A stretch of DNA of 64,000 nt from Altererythrobacter sp. (GTDB lineage: Bacteria; Pseudomonadota; Alphaproteobacteria; Sphingomonadales; Sphingomonadaceae): assembly GCA_016793865.1 (NCBI GenBank), contig JAEULJ010000001.1, positions 124,001 to 188,000 of the forward strand. Reading direction: 5' to 3'. A program made the translations under genes and the position numbers. Below the pieces are notes generated by a model that saw nothing but the letters and a program-made list of their open reading frames with translations, was not told the DNA's origin and ran no database searches. Every line of letters starts with the position of its first letter. Position 1 is the stretch's first letter. This document shows, piece by piece, positions 1 through 7,581 of the stretch.

Positions 1-2
1 GC

Positions 3-629
3 GCGGTTGTGCCCTATCGCGATGCGCTCGCCGCGATGGAAACGCGCAACGCCGCGATCGCTGCGGGGATGGAACGCGAGCTGATCTGGCTGCTCGAGCA
101 TCCGCCGGTCTACACGGCGGGGACCAGCGCGGCGGCGCCCGAGCTGATCGACCCGCGCTTCGACGTGGTCGAGGCCGGGCGCGGCGGGCGCTACACCTAT
201 CACGGGCCGGGGCAGCGGGTCGGCTATGTCCTGCTCGATCTCAGGGAACGCGGGCGCGACGTGCGCTGCTTCGTGAATGCGCTCGAAGGCTGGGTGATCG
301 CCGCGCTCGGAGAAATCGGGCTGGAGGCGTGGCGCGCACCGGGGCGGATCGGCATCTGGACCGATGGGCCCGGGGGGCGCGAGGCGAAGATCGGCGCCAT
401 CGGCGTGCGTGTGCGGCGCTGGGTCACGATGCACGGCTTTTCGGTCAACATCGCGCCCGATCTGGCGCATTTCACCGGCATCGTGCCCTGCGGCATCGAC
501 AGTTTCGGCGTCACCAGCCTGGCCGAGCTCGGGATCGATCTTGCGCCCGATGCTTTCGATACGGCATTGCTGGCGGCGTTTCCCCGCTTCCTCGCCTCGC
601 TGGAGGGTTCCTCATGCGCCTCGTCCTGA
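3..629 (+). CDS. lipB: Octanoyltransferase LipB (5' end outside window)
   Basis: LipB transfers the octanoyl group from octanoyl-ACP to the lipoyl domains of 2-oxoacid dehydrogenases, the first step of cytosolic lipoate synthesis. Visible family motifs are [12 protein letters not shown], the lysine in EAKIGAIG followed by a histidine in TMHGFSVN, and the acyl-accepting cysteine in GIVPCGID. The frame is open to the left edge and a GTG at 9 falls inside the conserved VPYRDAL segment, so the true start lies upstream of the window. The stop overlaps the start of the next gene by 16 nt. Family assignment is firm; only the N-terminus is missing. Confidence 0.95.
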   Translation, partial: AVVPYRDALAAMETRNAAIAAGMERELIWLLEHPPVYTAGTSAAAPELIDPRFDVVEAGRGGRYTYHGPGQRVGYVLLDLRERGRDVRCFVNALEGWVIAALGEIGLEAWRAPGRIGIWTDGPGGREAKIGAIGVRVRRWVTMHGFSVNIAPDLAHFTGIVPCGIDSFGVTSLAELGIDLAPDAFDTALLAAFPRFLASLEGSSCASS

Positions 630-955
630 CAGTTATCGCCGCCGCCCTGCTGTCGTCATGCGGCGCGGCGGACGATGCCCCGCCCGAACGGGCCAATGCC
701 GCCGGCCAGGTGCTCGGCGGGCAGGTGACGGATGACATGCTGCCGCTCGACACCGCCCGCTCGGTTTCGCCGGCCGGGCGGAGCGGCCCGGAAGCTTCGG
801 GCGCCGCCCGGGGAGCGTCCGACGCGGCCGATCCCGCCGATGCCGCGCCAGACCTGCCGGTGCCGCAGATGACCGACGGGAGCGAGACCCCCGCCCCGCC
901 CGCGACACCGCCCCCCGCCGCCGGCCCCGGCCCGAGCCGCGAAGAAGGGGCATGA
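614..955 (+). CDS. Small Pro/Ala-rich lipoprotein of unknown function
   Basis: 113 residues beginning [17 protein letters not shown], a short lipoprotein signal with lipobox LLSSC, so the mature protein should be anchored through Cys16. The rest is low-complexity, rich in Ala, Pro, Asp and Gly, with no recognisable domain, and looks disordered. It starts inside the last codons of lipB, which suggests translational coupling. A short gap leads to lptF, so an envelope role is possible, but I do not recognise a family and assign no function. Confidence 0.65.
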   Translation: MRLVLTVIAAALLSSCGAADDAPPERANAAGQVLGGQVTDDMLPLDTARSVSPAGRSGPEASGAARGASDAADPADAAPDLPVPQMTDGSETPAPPATPPPAAGPGPSREEGA

Positions 956-1012
956 CCGCCGCCGCCGGGCACGCTAGGGCCGATTGTCCGCAGAGTTGAA
1001 CGAACCGCCTCA

Positions 1013-2245
1013 TTGTCCAAGTTCTTCCCCGCCATCGATCGCTATATCGCGCGGCTCGTCATCATGCCGATGCTGGGTGTGTTCGCGCTCGCCACCAGCC
1101 TGCTGGTGCTGGACAAGCTCCAGCGGCTGCTGAACTTCGTGGCGGTGCAGGGCGGCCCGGCCAGCGTTGTGGTCAAGATGCTCGCCGCACTGATGCCCGA
1201 ATACGCCAGCCTCGCCATTCCGCTGGGGCTGATGCTCGGCACGCTGCTCGCCTTCCGCAAGCTGGCGATCAGCAGCGAGCTGGACGTGATGCGCGGGGTC
1301 GGCTGGTCCTATGGCCGGCTGCTGCGCGTCCCCTATATCATCACCGCCGTGCTGATGGCCGCCAATCTGGCGATCGTGTTCTATGTCCAGCCGGTCGCCC
1401 GCTACTACTACGAACAGCTCGACTACCAGCTCAAGTCCGGCGCGTTGGGCGCCTCCATCAAGGTGGGGGAGTTCACCACCCTGGCCGACAAGATGGCGCT
1501 CAGGATCGAGGACAGCCAGGATAACGGCCGCCGCCTCCAGGGCATCTTCGCCCGCGTGACGGACGGCGGCGGGCAGGTGCTCTCCATCTCGGCGCGCGAG
1601 GGCACATTTCTTGCCACCAGCGACAACCCCAACACCATCATACTTCGCCTGCTCGACGGCACAATCGTGCAGGACCGCGCCGGCCCCGCGGGCACGCCCC
1701 GGGTACTGACCTTCGTCCGCCACGACCTGCCGATCGACCTGCCGCGCGTCGAAGCGTTCCGCGAACGCGGGGGCAAGGAACGCGAGTATATCCTGCCCGA
1801 GCTGCTGCGTATGGGATGGGGTGCGGAAAACCCGGAAATCATGCGCGATGCCAGCGTGGCGAGCTTCAACTATCGCATGGTCGAGGTGGCCATGATGGCG
1901 CTGCTGCCGCTGCTGGCGGTGGCGCTGGCGATCCCGCCCAAGCGATCGACGAGCGCGCTCGGCGTCTTCGTCTCCATCGTCATGGTGGTCAGCTACCACA
2001 AGGTCAATCAGTACGGCTCGGACATCGCCGCTCTCGGGCGCGTGGATCCCTTCGTGGCGCTGTGGGTGCCATTCATCCTGTTCGCCGCCCTGATCTTGTG
2101 GATGTACTGGCGCGTGGCGCATGTTCCCGGCGGGCAGGCCATCGGCGCGCTCGAGACCTTCGCCGCCAAGTCCGGCAAGCTCATCGGCAGGCTGCTGCGG
2201 CGCCGACGGCACAGCCGCGCCATGCAGCTAGCCCCGGCGGAATAG
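1013..2245 (+). CDS. lptF: LPS export ABC transporter permease LptF
   Basis: Inner-membrane permease of the LptB2FGC complex that extracts lipopolysaccharide and passes it to the periplasmic bridge. 410 residues with the YjgP/YjgQ layout: N-terminal membrane segments (about 15-120) containing PEYASLAIPLGLMLGTLLAFRKL, a periplasmic jellyroll region (about 130-280), then C-terminal helices. The chosen start is TTG at 1013, as no ATG lies near and the N-terminus aligns with the family. lptG follows after 18 nt, so both halves of the heterodimer are co-transcribed. Confidence 0.93.
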   Translation: MSKFFPAIDRYIARLVIMPMLGVFALATSLLVLDKLQRLLNFVAVQGGPASVVVKMLAALMPEYASLAIPLGLMLGTLLAFRKLAISSELDVMRGVGWSYGRLLRVPYIITAVLMAANLAIVFYVQPVARYYYEQLDYQLKSGALGASIKVGEFTTLADKMALRIEDSQDNGRRLQGIFARVTDGGGQVLSISAREGTFLATSDNPNTIILRLLDGTIVQDRAGPAGTPRVLTFVRHDLPIDLPRVEAFRERGGKEREYILPELLRMGWGAENPEIMRDASVASFNYRMVEVAMMALLPLLAVALAIPPKRSTSALGVFVSIVMVVSYHKVNQYGSDIAALGRVDPFVALWVPFILFAALILWMYWRVAHVPGGQAIGALETFAAKSGKLIGRLLRRRRHSRAMQLAPAE

Positions 2246-2263
2246 CGGCGCGCCGGCCCTGCG

Positions 2264-3361
2264 ATGAACCTCGACTTCCTGCCCTCACGCACGCTGACGC
2301 TCTATCTGGCGAAGATGTTCCTCACCCGCATCGCGGCGGTGCTGGTGATGCTGGTGCTGGTGCTGATGATGATGGATCTCCTGTCGGAGAGCGGCCGCAT
2401 CCTCGCCTCGCCGGGCAATGGCCAGGCCGAGCTGCTGACCTATGCCGCGCTGCGCGTGCCCCAGCTCGCGGCCCGCTTCCTGCCCTATGCCGTGCTGCTG
2501 GCCACGCTCATCACGCTGGTGGGCCTCAACCAGAACAGCGAGGTGATCGCGATGAAGGCCTCCGGGCTGTCCGCGCACCAAGTGCTGGCGCCTCTGGTGC
2601 TGACCGCCGCCGCGATCAGCCTTGTCAGCTTCGCCTTCAACGAACGGGTGGTGACCCGATCCAACGCCACGCTCAAGGCCTGGCAGGCGAATGACTACGG
2701 CCCCGTCCCGCCCGATTCGGGCGTTCGCGCCAATATCTATGTGACCGATGGCCCCGACATCCTCACCGCCGCCACCGTCACCGGCAATGGCCCGGCCATG
2801 CGAATGACCGGAGTGACCTATTACAGCCGCAGCCCGGACGGCATGATCGTGGATCGCTACAACGCGGCCACGGCCAGCTTCGCGGCTCCCGGCTGGAGGC
2901 TCGCGGACGCGCGGCGGCTGGAGGTGCAGAGCGCAAGCAGCACCGCGATCCCGGCTCTGGTGGTCGGCCGTGGCATCACCCCGCAGCAGATCGAGCTGGC
3001 CAAGGTCGATCCCGACACCCGTAGCTTCTGGGCACTGAGCAATTCGATCGCCCGCTACGAGGAGGCCGGGCGCAATTCCGACGAACTGAAGGCCACCTGG
3101 TGGCACAAGATATCCGGGCCGCTGTCCGCCGTTCTGATGCCGGTGCTGGGCTCCATCGCCGCCTTCGGCCTCGCGCGTTCGGGACAGCTTTTCGTGCGCG
3201 CGCTCATCGGCATGGCGCTGGGCTTCGCCTATTTCGTGGTCGACAACGCGGCGCTGGCGATGGGCGGCTTCGGCGGATACCCGCCCTTCCTGGCGGCCTT
3301 CGCGCCATTCTTCCTGTTCCTGCTGATCGGCGAGACCATGCTGATCCGCACCGAAGAGTAG
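2264..3361 (+). CDS. lptG: LPS export ABC transporter permease LptG
   Basis: Second permease of the LPS extractor, paralogous to the preceding LptF. 365 residues with a membrane helix near 25-45, the family stretch LITLVGLNQNSEVIAMKASG at about 80-99 (coupling region to LptB), a periplasmic beta domain and three C-terminal helices. The starting ATG is unambiguous. Gene order lptF-lptG is conserved across Gram-negatives. A convergent fatty-acid desaturase follows after 20 nt with no clear intrinsic terminator between them. Confidence 0.93.
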   Translation: MNLDFLPSRTLTLYLAKMFLTRIAAVLVMLVLVLMMMDLLSESGRILASPGNGQAELLTYAALRVPQLAARFLPYAVLLATLITLVGLNQNSEVIAMKASGLSAHQVLAPLVLTAAAISLVSFAFNERVVTRSNATLKAWQANDYGPVPPDSGVRANIYVTDGPDILTAATVTGNGPAMRMTGVTYYSRSPDGMIVDRYNAATASFAAPGWRLADARRLEVQSASSTAIPALVVGRGITPQQIELAKVDPDTRSFWALSNSIARYEEAGRNSDELKATWWHKISGPLSAVLMPVLGSIAAFGLARSGQLFVRALIGMALGFAYFVVDNAALAMGGFGGYPPFLAAFAPFFLFLLIGETMLIRTEE

Positions 3362-3381
3362 GTTCGCCCCCGGGCCGGGGC

Positions 3382-4491
3382 CTAGGAGGGGCGGCGGCGG
3401 ACCATCGTGCTCCGCGCTATCCGGCCAACCAGCACCAGCATGCCGGGGTGATTGGCCTCCTGATAGGTGGAATCGATGCCCAGCTCGCGCACCAGGCGGC
3501 GGTGCGCCTCGGGCAGCGAGTGATAGGGCATGGAGGGCATCAGGTGGTGCAGCGCATGGTAGCGCAGCCCCACCGGCGCCCACAGCTCCGCCGCCAGGCC
3601 GGGCGGCGGCACGTTGACGGTATCGAGGAACTGCGCGGTGACGCTCATCGCATCGCCTTCGTTTTCCCACAGATGCGCGACGAGCGTGCGAAGCTGGTTG
3701 AGCACGGCCACCACCGAAACCACCGCCAGGATGGTGAGCACCGGGCGCCAGCCGATAGCGGGGACGCTGGCGATCAGCGCCCAGGCCCAGACCATCCCGC
3801 CCAGTTCCTGCCAGAAGACCTGACGCTTGAGCTCGCCTTCGGGCGGGCGACGGCGGAAGGCCGGGTTGATCGCCAGCGCGGAAGCCCGTTCCCACACCAG
3901 CTTGCGTATCGGCGGCAGGATGGCTCCCAGCGGCAGCAGCACCGCGAAACGGACCAGAAGCGCCGCCGGAAGCAGAATGGCGATCACCACGAACAGCGGC
4001 AGCGACCACGGCTTCATCAGCGCCAGCGGAAGATATTCGGGATCCTCGGCCGTGCCATATTGGGTGCGCTTGTGATGCAGCGTGTGGACCCCTTCGTACA
4101 TGAAGGAAGGCGTCAGCAGCGGAATGCCGACCAGCAGGTTCCAGCCGAGGCGAAAGCCCGGCAGCGCATTGCGGTGGAGATGCGTCAGCTCGTGGATGAA
4201 AAGCAGCGCGCGATACAGCGCCAGCGCGGCGATCACCGCGCACAGCGCGCCCAGGACAGGGCTGGCCGACAGCACGGCCCCGGCCAGCGCAGCGTAACCG
4301 AGCAGCGCCGATCCGATCATGTCGGACCAGTAGATCGCACCTCGTGCCTGGGCGAGATCGCTGGTGAGGTCGCGGGCGGCGCGCAACATCGCCTTGTCGT
4401 CCGCGATGGGTACGCCACCGGCCGCCTCGTTCTCCGGCGCCGCAGGGCCGCGGCCGAAAGCGGCGGCATCGATGGTCTGGTGAATACTCAT
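3382..4491 (-). CDS. Membrane fatty acid desaturase
   Basis: Integral-membrane diiron desaturase/hydroxylase superfamily. The three histidine clusters are present: HELTHLH near residue 120, HTLHH near 155 and HALHH near 317, separated by hydrophobic segments. It would introduce double bonds into membrane acyl chains or oxidise a similar lipid or carotenoid; substrate cannot be read from sequence. I start at the ATG at 4491 (MSIHQTID). An in-frame TTG three codons upstream at 4500 is closer to a GGAA ribosome-binding sequence and is an alternative. Divergent from the next gene, convergent with lptG. Confidence 0.85.
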   Translation of the reverse strand: MSIHQTIDAAAFGRGPAAPENEAAGGVPIADDKAMLRAARDLTSDLAQARGAIYWSDMIGSALLGYAALAGAVLSASPVLGALCAVIAALALYRALLFIHELTHLHRNALPGFRLGWNLLVGIPLLTPSFMYEGVHTLHHKRTQYGTAEDPEYLPLALMKPWSLPLFVVIAILLPAALLVRFAVLLPLGAILPPIRKLVWERASALAINPAFRRRPPEGELKRQVFWQELGGMVWAWALIASVPAIGWRPVLTILAVVSVVAVLNQLRTLVAHLWENEGDAMSVTAQFLDTVNVPPPGLAAELWAPVGLRYHALHHLMPSMPYHSLPEAHRRLVRELGIDSTYQEANHPGMLVLVGRIARSTMVRRRPS

Positions 4492-4617
4492 GCTGGCCAA
4501 TGTTCCAGGTTCGGTTCCCTACACCACCCCGGGGCGGGGTGACAGGACGAAAGCGCGGACCCCGCATCCACACCCGCTTGACAAGGCGAATCCCAGGCTC
4601 GCAGAGCTGGCGGCATC

Positions 4618-5793
4618 GTGAACGAAAGGCGCCGGGTGACTGACGATCATATAGAAATCCACGCGGTTTCCGGCAAGGAGGGCCGCGCCGCCTTCGTCGA
4701 CCTCGGTCGCCGCTTCGCCTCCGAGGTGCCCCACGCGGTCCCTCAGCTTCGCTCCGAACAGCTCGAGCTGGTGGACCCCGCGCGGAACCCGTTCTTCGGC
4801 CATGCGCGGGTGGAGCTGCTGATCGCGCGGCGCGGGGGCCGCCCGGTCGGCCGCATCAGCGCCCATGTCGACGAGCTGGCGCTGGCGGTGCCGGTCGATC
4901 AGGGTTTCGGCCCCGGCACCGGCTTCTTCGGCTATTTCGACGCCGAGGACGAGGCGGCGGCCCATGCCCTGCTGGGCGCGGCGCAGGATCGCCTGCGCGC
5001 CTGGGGAATGGCCCGCGCGCTTGGCCCCATCTCGCTGTCGATCTGGGAGGAACCGGGGCTGCTGGTGCGCGGGCACGACCATGCGCCCACCATCTTGATG
5101 GGCCACCACCCGGCGCATTATCGCGCCTGGATCGAGAGCGCGGGCTATACCCCGGCCAAGTCGCTGCTGACCTACGAGCTCGATATCACCAAGCCCTTCC
5201 CTTCCCTGGTGCAGCGGATCGTGGCTCTGGGCGAGCGCAATCCGCGCATCAGCGTGCGCCCCGTGGACAAGACGCGCTGGCAGGAGGAGATCCGCACCGT
5301 CCTCGAGATCCTCAACGATGCCTGGTCGGACAACTGGGGCTTCGTGCCCTTCACACCGGCCGAGATCGCCTATGCCGGCAAGAAGATGAAGCCGCTCATC
5401 CACCCGGAACTGAACATGATCGCCGAACTCGACGGGCGTGCCGTGGCGTTCATGATGACACTGCCCGATATCAATGGCGTGCTCACGAAAACCGGCGGGC
5501 GGCTGTTCCCCTTCGGCTGGGTTCGGCTGCTGCGGTGGTTGAGGAAGCCGGCGAAATCGGACATGCGCGTGCCCCTGATGGGTGTGCGGCGCGAACTTCA
5601 GAACTCGCGCCTGGCCAGCCAGCTCGCCTTCATGCTCATCGACCGGATCAAGCGCAACGCAACCGACATCTTCGGCTCGACGCGGGGAGAGATCGGCTGG
5701 ATCCTTGATGACAACCAGGGGATGATCGCCATCGCCGATGCCATCGACAGCCACGTCAACCGTGAATACCTGATATTCGGCAAGCCGCTGTAG
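4618..5793 (+). CDS. YghO-like protein with GNAT-like fold
   Basis: 391-residue soluble protein. The N-terminal half carries RNPFFGHARVELLIARRGGR and VGRISAHVDE, typical of the YghO family with a degenerate acetyltransferase fold, and the C-terminal half looks like a second GNAT lobe (MIAELDGRAVAFMMTLPDIN). Homologues have sometimes been labelled dATP pyrophosphohydrolase, but no such motif is visible. Substrate unknown. GTG start at 4618; another in-frame GTG lies at 4636. Divergent from the desaturase across a 126-nt gap. Confidence 0.7.
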   Translation: MNERRRVTDDHIEIHAVSGKEGRAAFVDLGRRFASEVPHAVPQLRSEQLELVDPARNPFFGHARVELLIARRGGRPVGRISAHVDELALAVPVDQGFGPGTGFFGYFDAEDEAAAHALLGAAQDRLRAWGMARALGPISLSIWEEPGLLVRGHDHAPTILMGHHPAHYRAWIESAGYTPAKSLLTYELDITKPFPSLVQRIVALGERNPRISVRPVDKTRWQEEIRTVLEILNDAWSDNWGFVPFTPAEIAYAGKKMKPLIHPELNMIAELDGRAVAFMMTLPDINGVLTKTGGRLFPFGWVRLLRWLRKPAKSDMRVPLMGVRRELQNSRLASQLAFMLIDRIKRNATDIFGSTRGEIGWILDDNQGMIAIADAIDSHVNREYLIFGKPL

Positions 5794-5864
5794 CCGCGGG
5801 GAAACCCTTGGCGCCTGCAACGTTGGGGTAGAGGCGGCGCATCACGCGCCCGGGCGATGGGGAT

Positions 5865-6344
5865 ATGGATCCAGGGTCTCAAGGCAAGACGGCCGGCAGG
5901 CGAGCGGCCCGGCGCGGCGGGCAGCGCCACCCCGAGGTCGCGCCCCTTGGGCTGCGCCGCGTGCTGGTGGTGGAGGACGATCCGATCCTGGCCATGGCAA
6001 CCGAGGACACGCTGCGAGAGGGCGGGGTCGAGGATGTCGATATCTGCCCCACCACGGAAACAGCGCTCGAAGCGCTGCGAGCCGATCTGCCGGATGCACT
6101 GGTGCTTGACGTCCATCTCGCCGACCGGGATGACGGCTGGGCGATCGCCGAACTGGTGGAGACGCTGGGGGAAAACAGCCCGCGGATCGTGTTCGCCACC
6201 GCCGCGCCGCAGGACATTCCGCCGCATATCGCCGAGCTTGGGACCGTTCTCGCGAAGCCTTACGAAGCTGAGGCCTTGCTCGCGGCGCTGCGCGGTCCGG
6301 GAAGGCCCGGGCTGCTCTCGCGGATACGCGGCGCGCTGTCCTGA
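5865..6344 (+). CDS. Single-domain response regulator (receiver only)
   Basis: 159 residues: a basic, low-complexity N-terminus of about 30 residues, then a complete receiver domain. The acidic pair is in LVVEDDP, the phosphoacceptor is Asp82 in LVLDVHLAD, the switch Thr is in VFATAAP and the conserved lysine in LAKPY. No output domain follows. Such stand-alone receivers often act as phosphate sinks or as modulators of HWE-kinase/PhyR signalling, and this one lies next to the general stress response genes. That link is inference from position. Confidence 0.85.
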   Translation: MDPGSQGKTAGRRAARRGGQRHPEVAPLGLRRVLVVEDDPILAMATEDTLREGGVEDVDICPTTETALEALRADLPDALVLDVHLADRDDGWAIAELVETLGENSPRIVFATAAPQDIPPHIAELGTVLAKPYEAEALLAALRGPGRPGLLSRIRGALS

Positions 6345-6387
6345 TCGCGCAGGGCAATCCACCTTCCAGTAATTCGACGGCGACCAG

Positions 6388-6421
6388 AAAAAAGGCCTCC
6401 GTTCGAGCGAACGGAGGCCTT
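6388..6421 (-). terminator. Strong intrinsic terminator hairpin, minus-strand polarity
   Basis: Perfect 14-bp stem (6392-6405 with 6408-6421) and a 2-base centre. On the minus strand the stem runs into six consecutive T (6393-6388); on the plus strand it is followed by only two T. It can fold for plus-strand RNA from the receiver gene, but its polarity is that of a terminator for a minus-strand transcript, where no protein gene exists. See the small RNA entry. Confidence 0.8.
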
Positions 6422-6475
6422 CGGGATCGTATCACCACCGCTTGGACGGGAGGGGGGGGTCTCGGTGGTGACAAA
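6388..6475 (-). ncRNA. Predicted small RNA with C-rich loop, upstream of phyR
   Basis: Part of the 381-nt gap 6345-6725, which has no coding potential. Read on the minus strand it contains a perfect 9-bp stem (TCACCACCG at 6471-6463 with CGGTGGTGA at 6440-6432) enclosing a 22-nt loop with eight C, then TCCC (an anti-Shine-Dalgarno CCUCCC). A 10-nt linker leads to the 14-bp terminator stem and U-tract. An EcfG-like promoter lies just upstream (6505-6481). The architecture resembles alphaproteobacterial trans-acting sRNAs with CCUCCC loops (the alpha-r8/MmgR, Rfam suhB type); membership is from memory and untested. Confidence 0.7.
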
Positions 6476-6480
6476 AGCAG

Positions 6481-6505
6481 AATGGCCGAGCACGCACGCG
6501 GTTCC
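6481..6505 (-). promoter_or_regulatory. Candidate EcfG-type promoter of the small RNA
   Basis: On the minus strand GGAAC (6505-6501), a 16-nt spacer and CATT (6484-6481). The EcfG consensus is GGAAC-N16/17-CGTT, so the -35 element is exact and the -10 element has one mismatch. Transcription would begin near 6474, at the foot of the first hairpin of the predicted small RNA. Confidence 0.45.
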
Positions 6506-6675
6506 CCGCTCGCGCAAAAAATCCTCAAGGCGTTCCTTCCCGGGGGGGAGGCGCCGCCACCGTCGCGGTCTCGGGCGCGCCCCATCGACCGATGATCGCG
6601 CGCGCGCCGAGCCGGCTTCCATTCCCGCCAACTCTCGCCTTGTAAAATCCCGGCCAGCAGGCATGTGCGGCAACC

Positions 6676-6700
6676 GGAACCATCCCCGCCAGGCCGCGTT
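6676..6700 (+). promoter_or_regulatory. EcfG-dependent promoter of phyR
   Basis: GGAAC at 6676-6680, a 16-nt spacer and CGTT at 6697-6700, an exact match to the alphaproteobacterial EcfG consensus, 25 nt before the phyR ATG. A GAGGGG ribosome-binding sequence follows at 6715-6720. Implies positive feedback of EcfG on its own anti-anti-sigma factor. Confidence 0.8.
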
Positions 6701-6725
6701 GGCCAGGCAAGAGCGAGGGGTATTT

Positions 6726-7514
6726 ATGTCTTTGGGTGAACAGATTGCCAGGAATTTGCCGTATCTGCGGCGCTATGCGCGGGCGCTTACAGGCTCGCAG
6801 TCGACGGGTGATGCTTTCGTGCGCGCCACTCTGGAGGCCGCTCTCGCGGACCAGCAGCTCAAGGCCTCGCTCGAAGGGGGGCGGGTGCCTCTCTACAAGG
6901 CTTTCAACAAGGTGTGGTCCAGCGCCTATCTCGAGGTTCAGGGCACCGATGACGGTCTCGCGCCGGATGCCGCGACCGGCCGGCTGGGCGCCATCACCCC
7001 GCTTAACCGCCAGGCTCTGCTGCTGACCACGCTGGAGGATTTCTCGATGGAGGAAGCGGCCGATATCATGGGAGTGGAAGGTTCCGAGGTGGAAAAACTC
7101 GTCCAAGAAGCGGTTTCCGAGATCGATCGGGAAACGGCGACCAGCGTGCTCATCATCGAAGACGAACCGCTCATCTCGATGCAGCTCGAAGATCTGGTGC
7201 AGTCCCTGGGGCACGAGGTCTGCGGCACGGCCGCCACCCGCACCCAGGCGCAGCAGGTCATCGCCGAACGCACTCCGGGACTGGTGCTGGCCGATATCCA
7301 GCTCGCGGACGGTTCCTCCGGCCTGGATGCCGTGGACGATATTCTGGCGATCGGTTCGGTCCCGGTGATCTTCATCACCGCCTATCCCGAGCGCTTGCTG
7401 ACCGGCGACCGACCCGAGCCGACCTACCTCGTCACCAAGCCGTTCCAGGAACAGACGGTGCGAGCAGCGATCAGCCAGGCGCTCTTCTTCGGGGCCACCC
7501 GGCAGCTAGGCTGA
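6726..7514 (+). CDS. phyR: Anti-anti-sigma factor PhyR (sigma-like plus receiver)
   Basis: Master switch of the alphaproteobacterial general stress response: when phosphorylated it binds NepR and frees EcfG. 262 residues. The N-terminal sigma-like domain (about 1-135, with QALLLTTLEDFSMEEAADI resembling ECF region 4) is followed by a receiver (about 138-255) with IIEDEP, phosphoacceptor Asp190 in LADIQLADG and TKPF. The ATG at 6726 follows GAGGGG; longer in-frame starts upstream would run through the promoter and are rejected. Kinase, nepR and ecfG are immediate neighbours. Confidence 0.96.
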   Translation: MSLGEQIARNLPYLRRYARALTGSQSTGDAFVRATLEAALADQQLKASLEGGRVPLYKAFNKVWSSAYLEVQGTDDGLAPDAATGRLGAITPLNRQALLLTTLEDFSMEEAADIMGVEGSEVEKLVQEAVSEIDRETATSVLIIEDEPLISMQLEDLVQSLGHEVCGTAATRTQAQQVIAERTPGLVLADIQLADGSSGLDAVDDILAIGSVPVIFITAYPERLLTGDRPEPTYLVTKPFQEQTVRAAISQALFFGATRQLG

Positions 7515-7581
7515 ACGCTGCCCTGGCCGCCGCGTCGTGAAGGGAGCCGGCGGTCAGCGGGCTCCCGAAACGCGAGCTTCG

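Noticed and set aside
2285..4573. 762-codon minus-strand open frame spanning lptG and the desaturase in another frame
   Set aside because: Arg/Gly/His-rich shadow; the real proteins in this stretch have intact family motifs.
6388..6421. Palindrome as the ordinary terminator of the upstream receiver gene
   Set aside because: Possible, but the U-tract is on the minus-strand side only, and a second hairpin stands directly upstream on that strand; I prefer the small RNA reading while keeping dual use open.
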